A stretch of DNA of 64,000 nucleotides from contig NC_092357.1 of assembly GCF_963676685.1 (NCBI RefSeq), positions 22,286,647-22,350,646 of the forward strand. Reading direction: 5' to 3'. The position numbers were made by a program, and so were the translations under genes. A model generated the notes under the pieces. That model was not told where the DNA came from, did no database searches, and saw only the letters and a program-made list of their open reading frames with translations. Below are positions 56,701 through 64,000 of this stretch, in pieces (the first letter of the stretch is position 1; each line of letters opens with the position of its first letter). Source of the stretch: Mytilus edulis. Taxonomy: Eukaryota > Mollusca > Bivalvia > Mytilida > Mytilidae.

Positions 56701-58190
56701 TCAATTGCACAGTATTGCACAATAGCAAGAAATATCTAATTGCACAATATTGTGCAATAGCAATTAATTTTCAATTGGAGTTATCTTTCTTTGTATAGAA
56801 TAGTAGTTGATAATATATGTTGGAAATTTGCCAGACATGACTATGATGTCATTTTCTATTTTTATTTGCCAATTACTTTATGTAAATAACTTCATTGGAA
56901 ATTTGCCAATATAAAATGTTGCTGATGAAGCTTTTTTTCCTTATCTTATCTAAAATGTTTTTAGATAATGTATGTTGGACATTTGCCAGACATGACTATG
57001 ATGTCATTTTCTATTTTTATTTGCAAATAACTTTATATAAATAACTTCATTGGAAATTTGCCAATATAAAATGTTGCTGATGAAGTTTTTTTTATTGTTT
57101 TATACAATAAACAATGTATATTGACTTTTACTACCAACCAATCTTTACCATTCAGTGATAACAAAATTAAGCACTTTATTTTACATTTTAATATTTTATG
57201 ATGTATTTAAAAGAGTAGTTATTGTTGCAAACTCCATTAGAAATTTGAATTGATATCAGTTTTGGAAAAAGGGAAACGGGGATGTGAAAAAAAGGGGGGT
57301 TTAAATTTTCTCATTTCAGATTTCATAAATATAAAGAAAATTTCTTCAAACATTTTTTTGAGAGGATTCATATTCAACAGCATAGTGAATTGCTCAAAGG
57401 CAAAAAAAAAAATTTTAAGTTCATTAGACCACATTCATTCTGTGTCAGAAACCTATGCTGTGTCAACTATTTAATTTTAGATTTAAAAAGTTTGAAGAAG
57501 AAATCTTTAATTGATGTGTAAAATCTTGACATTTGTTTTGTGTAAAAAAAAAACATGTAATGTCAAAAATTTGATCACAATCCAAATTCAGAGCTGTATC
57601 ACGCTTGAATGTTTTGTCCATACTTGCCCCAACTGTTCAGGGTTCGACCTCTGCGGTCGTATAAAGCTGCGCCCTGCGGAGCACCTGGTTTAATCATGTA
57701 CTGCAAACAAATGCAATGTAACATTCCCCTTATTTTTGAAATATGGTCCTTCTCTAAAGCTATAATTTGACTGAGGCTAAATCAATAACAGTTAGTTGCA
57801 CATTGAAAATATTGCCTAATATTGTAGCCAAATTCTTATAATTTTTAATACAAACACCGTCATTGTAAGCTATTGTCGTCATCCGGGCACAATAACTTAT
57901 AACCTCTTTTGTTTGCCCCTGGCAATTTTGATATTATTACATTCGCAAAACCGAACGTATTCGTAACAACTATGTTATAATATAATGTATTACCTATGCA
58001 TAACGAAATGTAGTTATCTAGGCACCTTCTTGATCGCCAAGTAAAGGCAAATATTTCTTCGAATACAACACATTCATATCTCGGTTCATCAACGTTTTCC
58101 CAATTTGCCCAATCAAGTATTTCGCCATCATCCCATTGGCATGGAAGACCTACACATGTTAATGACATCCATACTTTTTCAGTTATTTGC
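37575..58190 (-). CDS. Multi-CTLD C-type lectin with PAN/apple-like C-terminus (3' part of gene, 7 exons)
   Basis: Seven minus-strand exons join in one frame of 418 residues to TAA 37575-37577: C-half of CTLD1 (1-65), CTLD2 (66-182), CTLD3 (183-295), Thr/Ser/Pro linker (296-344), PAN/apple-like domain (345-418). Each CTLD is split by a phase-2 intron just before the W-x-G-L strand, and CTLDs are separated by phase-1 introns, as expected for a module-duplicated lectin. Known of the family: CTLD proteins bind glycans or other ligands, with calcium and mannose-type specificity linked to EPN. Inference: a secreted or surface recognition protein. No membrane helix follows the PAN domain, so this isoform would be secreted unless an N-terminal anchor exists. 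The 5' part (N-half of CTLD1, signal peptide) was not found and probably lies beyond 64000. Confidence 0.82.
38941..39087 (-). CDS. Lectin exon 6: Thr/Ser/Pro linker
   Basis: Acceptor TTTTAATAG ends at 39088, donor GCAG|GTATAT, phase 1-1, 147 nt. Encodes NRFPISNDIDQIGDIPTTTI and two ATYP-containing units rich in Thr and Pro; a flexible, probably O-glycosylated spacer. Confidence 0.7.
39601..39741. mobile_element. 141-bp hairpin MITE with CTCCGAAACAGTG ends
   Basis: CTCCGAAACAGTGATGACGT at the left is mirrored by GACGTTACCACTGTTTCGGAG at the right with two mismatches. In the lectin intron between exons 5 and 6. Confidence 0.8.
39857..40059 (-). CDS. Lectin exon 5: C-half of CTLD3 with EPN motif
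   Basis: Acceptor CTATCTTTAAG ends at 40060, donor TCAAT|GTAAGA. Encodes SENFWVGLTLNGTNYTW, LGEPN at 261-264, then HCV...WDSKDC...VLCQ. All expected C-half Cys are present. EPN favours mannose-type specificity; the usual WND is replaced by WDS, so calcium binding is likely but not certain. Confidence 0.87.
40196..41050 (+). repeat. R1 dispersed repeat, long copy
   Basis: Runs from a GAAGATGTGGTGAGACAC tail block through CGACCTTCAACAATAGACAA, CAACAGTAGTATACCGATGT and GTGGCGGGGTTTAATATGTT to GTGTAAAGACGTCATAAACA. In the 9.3-kb lectin intron. Confidence 0.75.
41626..41965 (+). repeat. R1 copy inserted in the foldback element
   Basis: From GAACGCCATACTAAACTCCA to GACTTCAATTAAACTGA, nearly identical to 17300-17640. 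It breaks the motif array, so it inserted after the array formed. Confidence 0.85.
43278..43586 (+). other. Open frame inside the foldback element, status unknown
   Basis: 102-codon frame in the only part of the element free of the motif array. Part of it (43440-43550) is an inverted, diverged copy of 41480-41600, where the other strand reads PPKSTRTRRRGGRGW from an ATG at 41554. No family recognised; it may be a relic of element coding sequence or chance. Confidence 0.25.
44200..45095 (+). repeat. Dispersed repeat with internal 550-bp duplication and (GAC)n tail
   Basis: Blocks at 44265-44460 (AGCCATAAATGCTTCAGTTT, GGTCACCGGACACATTTTCA) recur at 44760-44960. It ends with a GACGACGAC run, GGACGTCGGACGCCGGACGC and GTCCGTTCGGGCAAGTTGAG. 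A reverse copy is at 4437-4870. Confidence 0.8.
45559..45566 (+). promoter_or_regulatory. Possible TATA-like box for the C1qDC gene
   Basis: TATTTAAA about 90 nt before the start codon, followed by the octamer-like ATGCATTT. Base composition makes chance matches common, so support is weak. Confidence 0.22.
45655..45659 (+). CDS. C1qDC exon 1 coding part (ATGAG)
   Basis: Only the start codon and two bases of Ser2 are coding here; donor ATGAG|GTAAGT. The 5' UTR extends upstream for an unknown distance. Confidence 0.65.
45655..47543 (+). CDS. C1q-domain secreted protein (C1qDC), complete, 3 exons
   Basis: Exons 45655-45659 (ATG AG), 46328-46491 and 47143-47543 join to 189 residues. Start: the ATG at 45655 sits five bases before a consensus donor (GTAAGT) and restores MSIFTVIFVACISTLTDTG, a hydrophobic signal peptide, when joined to exon 2. 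Residues about 21-57 are a short Cys-containing neck (SSCSRN...KCAQDCTGNCS) with no collagen repeat. Residues 60-189 form a C1q globular domain: VAFMAKNS, the YTGIFTAP core, GVYVFSWT, the DKVLVRV strand and the final WSSFSGYKL. Known of the family: C1qDC proteins are secreted trimeric pattern-recognition lectins, greatly expanded in bivalves. It lies entirely inside an intron of the minus-strand lectin gene. Confidence 0.87.
46196..46275 (+). repeat. R1 tail fragment in C1qDC intron 1
   Basis: GAAGATGTGGTGTGAGTGCC then AATGAGACAACTCTTCATCC, the common end block of R1. Confidence 0.7.
46328..46491 (+). CDS. C1qDC exon 2: signal peptide and neck
   Basis: Acceptor CTTTTTCCAG ends at 46327, donor TCAG|GTATAG. 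Encodes IFTVIFVACISTL, then the Cys-containing neck; phase 2 in, phase 1 out. Confidence 0.75.
47143..47543 (+). CDS. C1qDC exon 3: C1q globular domain
   Basis: Acceptor TTCTTTCAG ends at 47142; TAG stop at 47541-47543. It carries the whole C1q domain on one exon, usual for bivalve C1qDC genes. Confidence 0.92.
47637..47790 (-). repeat. R1 head fragment downstream of C1qDC
   Basis: CCTGCCTCCGGGTGCTGGAT, TTGAAGACCCGTTGGTG and GGTCGGGTTGTTGCCTCTTT, the reverse complement of R1 17120-17275. Confidence 0.75.
48290..48490 (+). repeat. Degenerate tandem repeat TTCTCTGTTCTTTA
   Basis: Six or so imperfect 28-35-bp units each with a TTCTCTgTT-like word. A similar T-rich array with TCATCCTGCATTTTTTT units lies at 51030-51235. 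Confidence 0.5.
48715..49195. repeat. Two R1 fragments in opposite orientation
   Basis: 48715-48895 is forward (GGAGATGTAGTATGATACAG...CATTTCAAACGAGGAAAAC); 48905-49195 is reverse (ATCCTGTAATTCAGTGGTCG...GGAGAGTTGTCTCATAGGC). Positions 49040-49090 give an empty-site comparison for the insertion at 58485. Confidence 0.7.
49361..49496 (-). CDS. Lectin exon 4: N-half of CTLD3
   Basis: Acceptor CTATTATAG ends at 49497, donor CCTAA|GTAAGT. Encodes NYLPVVLGMTYADAEAECLK, then SALHPALMRTQEEAIIAKNA, a canonical helix 1/helix 2 segment. The following intron is 9.3 kb and contains the C1q gene. Confidence 0.83.
50650..50855 (-). CDS. Lectin exon 3: C-half of CTLD2, degenerate
   Basis: Acceptor TTGTATTAG ends at 50856, donor TCAAG|GTTCAA. 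Encodes NDIWIGLYGNGTNFVWQ to DHALCQ. W-I-G-L is kept, but no EPN/QPD and two of the three expected C-half Cys are missing; only the final Cys remains. Confidence 0.82.
51551..52144. mobile_element. 0.6-kb TTAA-type MITE, copy 1
   Basis: 594 bp; ends GGTGGTAAGGG and CCCATACCACC are inverted repeats; right flank TTAA (52145-52148), left flank CTTA. Interior matches 60696-61287 throughout. Confidence 0.85.
52200..53045. other. CG-word-rich segment, possible element
   Basis: Unusually rich in ACGT, CGTA and AACG words (for example TACGTTACGAGCGCGTTGAA) against AT-rich flanks, in the style of the arrays at 8606-9834 and 41124-43933. No clear inverted ends. The 114-codon frame at 52603-52947 is probably a by-product of the word composition. 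Confidence 0.35.
53144..53645. repeat. Near-perfect palindrome, arms about 190 bp, 119-bp spacer
   Basis: Left arm 53144-53334 and right arm 53454-53645 are reverse complements with a single mismatch noticed (53262-53266, GAAGT versus GACGT). Both arms encode ALSSAFIHLGTFQDYERRYG on the strand reading toward the centre, and the spacer's minus strand reads KFKIFPFFKCTEPTEEYRKE. In the lectin intron between exons 2 and 3, immediately 3' (in gene direction) of exon 2. Confidence 0.9.
53668..53718. repeat. (TA)n microsatellite
   Basis: About 20 TA units between the palindrome and lectin exon 2's donor. Another TA run sits at 53132-53149 at the outer edge of the palindrome. Confidence 0.85.
53737..53881 (-). 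CDS. Lectin exon 2: N-half of CTLD2
   Basis: Acceptor GATTTAAAG ends at 53882, donor GACAT|GTAAGT. Encodes APAQPSFSLLSGLYNFYEAS, then KECQAIGGQLAVLNN, the helix 1 and G-G-x-L-A motif of a CTLD. The split codon AT|G gives Met at the junction with exon 3. Confidence 0.82.
53980..54130 (-). repeat. R1 tail fragment
   Basis: AATCAAGGCTCCGTGTTTAG and GGAGAGTTGTATCATTGGCA; reverse orientation. Confidence 0.6.
54788..55880 (+). repeat. R2 repeat: 160-bp tandem units with GCGGTCGTAT inverted ends
   Basis: Begins TATACGACCGCAAAAATTTT and (GTC)n, then three to four units of about 160 bp (CAAGGTTTATGACC at 54922, 55081, 55242), and ends CTCTGCGGTCGTATAAAGCT. A second, shorter set is at 56250-57690 as part of the segmental duplication. 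Confidence 0.8.
56041..56258 (-). pseudogene. Truncated duplicate of the CTLD1 exon
   Basis: Near-copy (I count about eight differences in roughly 215 bases) of 57842-58056: the last part of the lectin exon (EEISAFTWRTRKCLDNYILL), its donor and following intron. Homology stops at 56258 and passes into R2-type repeat, so the acceptor and the first two thirds of the exon are gone. It has no acceptor and is unlikely to be spliced in. Confidence 0.85.
56805..57095 (+). repeat. 150-bp direct duplication
   Basis: TTTGCCAGACATGACTATGA and AACTTCATTGGAAATTTGCC occur at 56827 and 56979 and again downstream, two units of about 150 bp. Confidence 0.75.
57994..58190 (-). CDS. Lectin exon 1 in window: C-half of CTLD1
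   Basis: Acceptor AATCTTTCAG (minus) ends at 58191; donor CATAG|GTAATA. Encodes EKVWMSLTCVGLPCQWDDGE...CLDNYISLCIG. Five Cys; W-M-S-L replaces W-I-G-L and the EPN/QPD motif is absent (VDEPR), so classic sugar binding is doubtful. In phase 2, out phase 1. Confidence 0.82.
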
Positions 58191-58254
58191 CTGAAAGATT
58201 TCATGTAAAAAAATACAAGACATGTTCTCATTGACATGACAATGGACACCACTG

Positions 58255-59805
58255 TCCAAGGTTAGGGGAGGGTTGGGATTCCGCTAAAAAATTTAACCCC
58301 GCCACATTCTGTATGTATCTGCCTGTCCCAAGTCAGGAGCCTGTAATTCAGTTATTGGCATTTGTTTATGTGTTACATATTTGTTTTTCGTTCATTTTTT
58401 GTTCTTAAATTAGGCATTTAGTTTTCTCGTTTGAATTGTTTTACGTTGTCATTCGGGGCCTTTTATATCTAACTATACGGTATAGACGCAACGTTAGATA
58501 TTGCTACTACCACGAAAAATAGTGACGGGACATTTTTTATAGAAATGCTGAAATGAATATTTCAAATTATACATGAAAATAAAGATTGATTCTTAAATTT
58601 TCACATTATGACAGAGAAAGAATAAAAATATAATATTCATAGGATTAGGAAGACACAGATTATCCGAAAAACGTTTACTTAGCGTTGTCCCATGTGACAA
58701 ACTCGAAACTTAAAACTCGAACAATTCGCGAAATGTTCACGTAACTCTTCGAAATTTTGCATGAACATTCTATGAAGTGATATATTTCAGTATTGGTTAG
58801 CATGGCTGTCTCCATTTACAATTTGCATATATTTTCATAAGAATATGATGTACGGAAATGACCCATCAGAAATTTAATCTGAAAACTTGAAACATTTCAG
58901 ATCAAAAATAAAATTTTGACAGATAATTCTTTTAATTGTAAGCACGATCGTTTTGTACTAAGTGTTAGCTCCCAAAATTCGAATTGAAAAACAATCGATT
59001 TGCAATGTCTTGCGGAAATGTCCGAGTTAAACTTTCATGCCTTCACAAAACTTTTACGGCCAAAAAAACAGAGATTTGATTTCGTGAAGATTATTTTTCT
59101 GTTTTGATAAATATACCAATAAAAAGTACTTTTAAAGTTGGAGTTGGTACACCAAATAGCATTAAGATTATAGGGTTTTCAATAAAAAATACGGATTAAT
59201 GAAAATGTCTTGCAAGTTTGTCCGTTATCATAATTTGACGTCGCCACACGCGTAATATGCTAGGGACGGCATGAACTGCATTCGCGTGTTCCTTCCTCCA
59301 CAAAATATAAATGTTCTGCTTTCAACAAAACCAAATGATGCACACATTATAAAAATACACATCTATAAGACGATCAAAAAGTAAGAAAACTTCAGTATCA
59401 TAAGTATAAGCTATTGTATGTCACTGCTTGAATAAAATCATACTCGGGTTGATTATATAATGCAGCAATATTCCTAAAAAAAACCAAACACATAATTACT
59501 AGCAGTAAAATTTAATATCCTATGTTAATCATAAAATCATATTGGATTGGATTCTCACGGCATTTATACTTGTGTTTTATACTTTGCGTTTACCCAAAAA
59601 GGAAAGCAGGAAGAATTAGATAAAGCGCGTTTCCGATTTTACGTCATTTTTCTGTTATACTAAATGGTAGCAATATCTGACGTTGCGTCTACAGGCTTTG
59701 CTCATTGTTGAAGGCCGAACGGTGACCTATAGTTGTCAATTTCTGTGTTATTTGGTGTCTTGTGGAGAGTTGTTACATTGGCGATCATACCACATCTTCT
59801 TTTTT
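58255..59805 (-). repeat. R1 copy split by a TIR element
   Basis: 58255-58484 (CCCGCCACATTCTGTATGTA...GGGGCCTTTTATATCTAACT) and 59690-59805 (GGCTTTGCTCATTGTTGAAG...GGAGAGTTGTTACATTGGCG) are consecutive parts of R1 in reverse orientation, separated by the element at 58485-59689. Confidence 0.8.
58485..59689. mobile_element. 1.2-kb TIR element inserted in R1, TA target
   Basis: Ends GACGCAACGTTAGATATTGC and GCAATATCTGACGTTGCGTC are inverted repeats (one mismatch) flanked by TA (58483-58484, 59690-59691). The unoccupied equivalent at about 49071 reads GGTATGGGCTTTGC, so the boundaries are supported by an empty site. No coding frame recognised; non-autonomous. Confidence 0.85.
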
Positions 59806-60695
59806 ATATTCATTTACAATATAATGCTTTAAATCATTTTAAAAAATGTCAAAATAGCTTACGAAAAATAATGAAATATTATCCAAACATCCGAACGGAA
59901 TATAACTTCATATGTTTAATACTTTTTTGAGAATTTTGTCCTGAGTCAGTTTAGACTCACATAACATATGTGTCTCTTTTGGGGATGATAATACACTGTG
60001 TTTGAAAGGTTTAGCGAACCATCAAGTCGCAGTTAGAGTTTTAATTGCTGTATGCCAAACACTCTTCAATAATCATTACATTGCTGCAGTATATAGTTAA
60101 ATTATAATTTATTTGATTTTATCATATCAAATTAAATCAAATCATATCTTTAGTGCCATAACACTACTTATTTCTAGTACGTGACACAACATTACAAAAT
60201 AAATATGAACAATAATAACAAGATCATTAATATTCATAATAAAGTAAATATTTCAAGAGTCCCCTGTCCTCATTTATATAGACTGTTTTAAAAATGATCC
60301 TAGCTTATTTACCTGAATGTGTGATCTTGGGTTGAGTATATACTGTATATGTTACTTTATCTTTGTAGTTTAAATTTGTAAAGATCTTTTATCCAAAAAT
60401 CAAAATAAACTTTATCTAATAAACTTATTACTGTTACTATTACAATATAAAAAGAAATTAGTTTCATCTTCAATTTGTTTGCAGTTTTTGTATAATCTTC
60501 CTTCTTTTGGCATTTTCAGATATCCTCCCTTTTTTATTCTATCAAAAGCTTAGGTAACGACCATTCATCTTTCAAGAACGGAAGAATATTTTTATTTTTG
60601 TCAGGACAAACATTTATTTCTAATTTTAAAACAATCTCATTAATATACCGTAGCATCTTTTGTTTTTAACTAATCGAATACTGTATATGAATTAA

Positions 60696-61287
60696 GGTGG
60701 TATGGGTGTCTTCCTCCATCTTTGATTGTAAAAAATAGAGAACCAAAGGTCCAGATGTTCTATCAAGTTAGCAAAATTTGATGCAGGAATGCAGATATTT
60801 AATGTGAATTTTCATTTAAAAGAACCAATTTATAAGAATATAACTTATAAATATTAATATTTTTGCAAATGTTGATTATTTTTGGTTGTTTTTATTTTTT
60901 TTCCAATTGGCATTTTAAGGGGAGATAACTCTTAAACAGTGCATTTTCTGAAGGATTCTACATGGAATTTTCCTTTTTTGTATTTTAGGCGGAAAATACG
61001 TACGGTGACCCTATCTTTTCTTTTGATATTCTCAAAGCATTGTCTGAAAGCTCTCTTTTCTTTAAGTATTTAACAATTCTATCATTTTGTTTAGTTTCGA
61101 ATCAGAAAATAGTGTTTTTTCCTGTATAATCCATACAAAATATGTCATTTTGTCACGTCCTGTAGCTTGAGAAAATGCGCGGTGACCTATCATTTTTATT
61201 ATATTTTTCAACATATATCAATAGATACTACGTTTTGGCAAAGTATGAACAAATTCTATCATTTTTATTTTAGACTCCCATACCACC
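60696..61287. mobile_element. 0.6-kb TTAA-type MITE, copy 2
   Basis: 592 bp; ends GGTGGTATGGG and CCCATACCACC are perfect inverted repeats flanked by TTAA on both sides (60692-60695, 61288-61291), a piggyBac-type target duplication. No coding capacity seen. Confidence 0.88.
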
Positions 61288-61957
61288 TTAAGTCAATGGA
61301 AACAAACTTATTTTTTCACTGCATTTTTTTTTAACAAGCTAATTATTTGAAGAAATTTAAATAAACACTCATTTTTAAATATATATTTGTTTTATTTGAA
61401 ATCAATTGACACCTTTAATTGTGCAATGTGTAACACGAGGTCAATATGCGTAATTTAACCTAATATGTATTATATAATATTATAAACAAGACATGGTAAA
61501 ACATAGTTTTTTGCGCGACAAATAACTTCAATATATGTATCTAGTAAGAACAAAAAAAACATTTGTTTGTAGAAAATATTGATTCTAACTTGTTTCTCAA
61601 GTGAAATGATAGTTAAGTTGATTAAGAATATATGTAACATCAATACTATAACTCATTTAGATGTTGGTTTTAATTAATATTTGTATTTAGCTAATAGTCA
61701 TCAAAAATAGAATATAAAGACATCCTTTGTAATTCAAAAGACTCAATTAACTTTTTGTTATATCTGTTAATAATCTTTTTGTCAAACTTCCATTCAAAGA
61801 GAATATTTAAAAATAAGCAAACTTTAATTTGTAAGGAATTACATACTTATAACTGATGCATTTATTCAAACGTCAACACTGATCAATACATATGTATTTT
61901 TAGAACACTTTTCCTAGATATTTAGAAGTCACATTGTCGGTGCTTTTGAACTAGTTA

Positions 61958-62175
61958 CTGTAAACCAACTAATTTTCGCGAGCGATTTATTTTCGCGACT
62001 TTCGCGAGTAGAAAAATATCGCGAAGTTAAATCGTCGCGAATATGTAAAACTTGGATCTTTCCGTATTTAACAACATCAAGTTAATTAGAAAACCGCGAA
62101 TTTAAATTGCCGCGAAATGGACTCGAAAGGGCTAAACGCGAAATAAAGTATCCGCGAAAATAAGTTGGTTTACAG
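61958..62175. mobile_element. 218-bp MITE with CTGTAAACCAACTAATTTTC ends
   Basis: Terminal inverted repeats of about 24 bp with one mismatch, flanked by TA on both sides. Interior is rich in TCGCGA words. Shares the CTGTAAA start with 36790-36996 but not the rest. Confidence 0.87.
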
Positions 62176-64000
62176 TAGATACATTTATATTTTCGAAACA
62201 ATTATCATTTCCGGTAAACCTGAACTTTTTTTAAAAATCTATTTTTCCACGATGTTTCTTTCTGATCCTTTCAAGGTTTTTTTTTCACTTCGCATGACCA
62301 TTATTATCATGTTACTGTCTTAATTAAGAAATAATTCATGGAAGCCATAGATTTGTTGGAAATTTACACATGGCCTGGGCCGTGATATTCGAATTTTATC
62401 CTGAGCGTAAGCATGAATTATTTCGATTCTAATAGGACAAATAAGTCCATTCAAATACTGAAGCGAGGGTGGGTTATGCCGTGTGTGTAGCTGTTCTTTT
62501 TTACTCCTTGTTAGATAAAGCTCAAATATTCTCATAAATCTTTAGCTTGTATTGTTTTAAATTAGTTCGTTATTAACCACTTGAAAAAATATGTTTAATT
62601 CTCAAACCAAATATTTTCGATTTCTAATTTACATGTTTTCTCGTAAGCTACTGTTAAATCCAAAATTGACATTTCATAACGAAGGAGTTGCAATGTTGAC
62701 TCGCTGAAATCAGTTAAAATGCAAATACTGAATAGAAAAGAAAATGAAATAAAACCTACCTCAGAATTCCATTTTAATACAATATTATACGAACTTCGAT
62801 GGTTACAAAATAGTTTTATATTTTTGTGACATAAAATCGTAACATAAATATCAAACTTATTTCCATCCCTTAATGAACCCCTGATTGTGGAGAAAGTGTT
62901 CCATGATGAAATTGACATTGCACAAAATATAGCTGTGTTACTATATTTAGGAAATAAACACAACTAGTTGCAGCATATTAATTCTTTTTATTATGCATCC
63001 GAATAAGAATAAAAGTTTTTTTGTCTTTTGTTTTATTGCAATTTCTAATACGATAAAATCGGCAAAGCGTTTGCAAATAGGTTAAAATACATGTGGATTT
63101 ACGTGGGAGGTATATTGTAACATCCATTATTATGTATATCTCTGAGTCTGCGCTAAGTATAGATATATCGAGAATTTTCACACGGTGTTGTTTACAAAGC
63201 GAAAGAAGCACGTCATATTAGAATTAATATTAGTTAATATGCAGGCAAGTTTTTAAATCAGAATTCAACATCTAAGATAATTCATCCTTGCCGATTCATC
63301 ACCGGATGAAGATATATTTCGACGGTGAACTATTTTCAAATATCACTACAGCAATACAAACTTATCTTTAAAATTTGTTCCACTACATAATTATGTGTTT
63401 TGTTTTTATTTACTGAAAAAAAAAGATCTACAGGTACATGTAATATTTTATATACTTTCTGTTTTGATTATTTCCTCTAAAATGACTTTACAATACTATT
63501 GCTGTTCATAAGGATCATTGAAACGTTGCATAATATGCGCTTTAAATCGCACATATGTTTAGAGAGGAATACACTGTTATGTTTAATGTTCAATGGAATA
63601 AGAATTGTGGTATGAGTGTCAATGAGACAACTCTCCTTCCAAGTCACAATTTATAAAAGTAAATAATTATACATTGTAGGTCTTAAACACGGAGCTTTGG
63701 CTCACACCGAATAACAAGCTATAAAGAGCCCCAAAATGTACTAGACAATGTGAAACCATTCAAACGGGAAAACCGACGGTCTCATCTATATAAAATCCGA
63801 AAAACGAGAACCACTTATGAACCACATCAACAAACGGCAATCCCTGAACATCAAGTTCCTCACTGAAGACAGGTGCAAACAAATGCAGCGAGTTTAAACT
63901 TTTTGATATGTACCAACCTTTAATCGTACCTGAAACAATAGTGTTACAGAATGGAACATAGAAAAAATGTTTACTTACAAATATCCTCAAAAGCACACCA

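Larger units (their letters stand above)
55545..58056. repeat. Tandem segmental duplication (units about 55545-56258 and 57345-58056)
   Basis: Both units start with the same TTCAAACATTTTTTTGAGAGG stretch, contain the GCGGTCGTATA repeat end, and run into the lectin exon. The space between them (56259-57344) is R2-type repeat and a local duplicate. Repeat-mediated unequal exchange is the simplest origin (inference). Confidence 0.8.
58191..64000. other. 5' flank or large intron of the lectin gene
   Basis: No N-half CTLD exon with the required phase 2 was found on the minus strand. Apart from the listed elements it holds an R1 fragment (63595-63870, GTGGTATGAGTGTCAATGAG...GAACCACTTATGAACCACAT) and AT-rich unique sequence. 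Confidence 0.5.

Noticed and set aside
62595..62963. 122-codon minus-strand frame, candidate upstream lectin exon
   Set aside because: No CTLD helix 1 pattern or G-G-x-L-A motif, and the splice phase needed (out phase 2) is not provided.
63760..64000. Minus-strand frame with a strong donor GTAAGT near 63977
   Set aside because: Most of the frame is R1 repeat. The donor at the window edge could end an exon lying mostly beyond 64000, but the phase-2 reading required for CTLD1 contains TGA, so it was not joined to the lectin.
1..64000. CRISPR arrays, operons, ribosome binding sites
   Set aside because: The window is clearly spliced animal nuclear DNA; tandem repeats seen here are minisatellites without spacer structure.

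Overview
This 64-kb window is eukaryotic, AT-rich and dominated by introns and dispersed repeats. It most likely comes from a bivalve mollusc, probably a mussel of the Mytilus type. The inference rests on the gene content (an EGF/SEA mucin-like receptor, a C-type lectin array, a secreted C1q-domain protein) and on several repeat families I associate with bivalves; no taxonomic marker gene is present. Almost all coding sequence lies in short exons, so gene models here were built by joining splice sites and checking that reading phase is preserved across every junction.

Region 1 (3846-29758, + strand) is the 3' part of one large gene. I resolve 28 coding exons (1553 residues to the stop) with a continuous frame. 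Order: an Ig/cadherin-like fold of the type that follows the VWD domain in MUC4-like proteins, about 22 EGF-like modules, a Thr/Ser-rich mucin segment of about 225 residues in one exon, an SEA domain with a Gly-Ser-Leu-Val-Val autocleavage motif, a half EGF-like Cys segment, one transmembrane helix and an 86-residue cytoplasmic tail. The 5' end is outside the window or not recognisable in the first 3.8 kb. The EGF exons form three tandem copies of a five-exon superblock. Introns hold Tc1-like elements, a tRNA-derived SINE, MITEs and minisatellites. The 3' UTR appears spliced (29771 to 31893) with AATAAA at 32441.

Region 2 (37575-58190, - strand) is the 3' part of a multi-domain C-type lectin gene: seven exons, 418 residues to the stop, phases consistent at all six junctions. 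Order: C-terminal half of CTLD1, complete CTLD2, complete CTLD3 (with an EPN motif), a Thr/Ser/Pro linker, and a terminal PAN/apple-like domain. A truncated, about 96% identical copy of the CTLD1 exon lies at 56041-56258 inside a tandem segmental duplication.

Region 3 (45655-47543, + strand) is a complete three-exon gene for a 189-residue secreted C1q-domain protein. It is nested on the opposite strand inside the 9.3-kb intron between the two exons of lectin CTLD3, so two recognition-type secreted families overlap genomically.

The rest is mobile DNA: two elements with TA target duplications and long terminal inverted repeats (8606-9834, 58485-59689), a Tc1 fossil (15822-16613), a compound foldback element bounded and split by TTAA (41124-43933), a TTAA-flanked 0.6-kb MITE family (51551-52144, 60696-61287, and a decayed copy near 33260), several 0.15-0.22-kb hairpin MITEs, a nearly perfect 190-bp-arm palindrome (53144-53645), and many copies of one dispersed mussel-type repeat (called R1 here). 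The most unusual signals are the elements whose arms are built of dense arrays of one short CpG-containing motif, the nested immune-type genes, the triple EGF superblock, and a tandem repeat that multiplied an exon's 5' splice site inside the SEA-domain gene.
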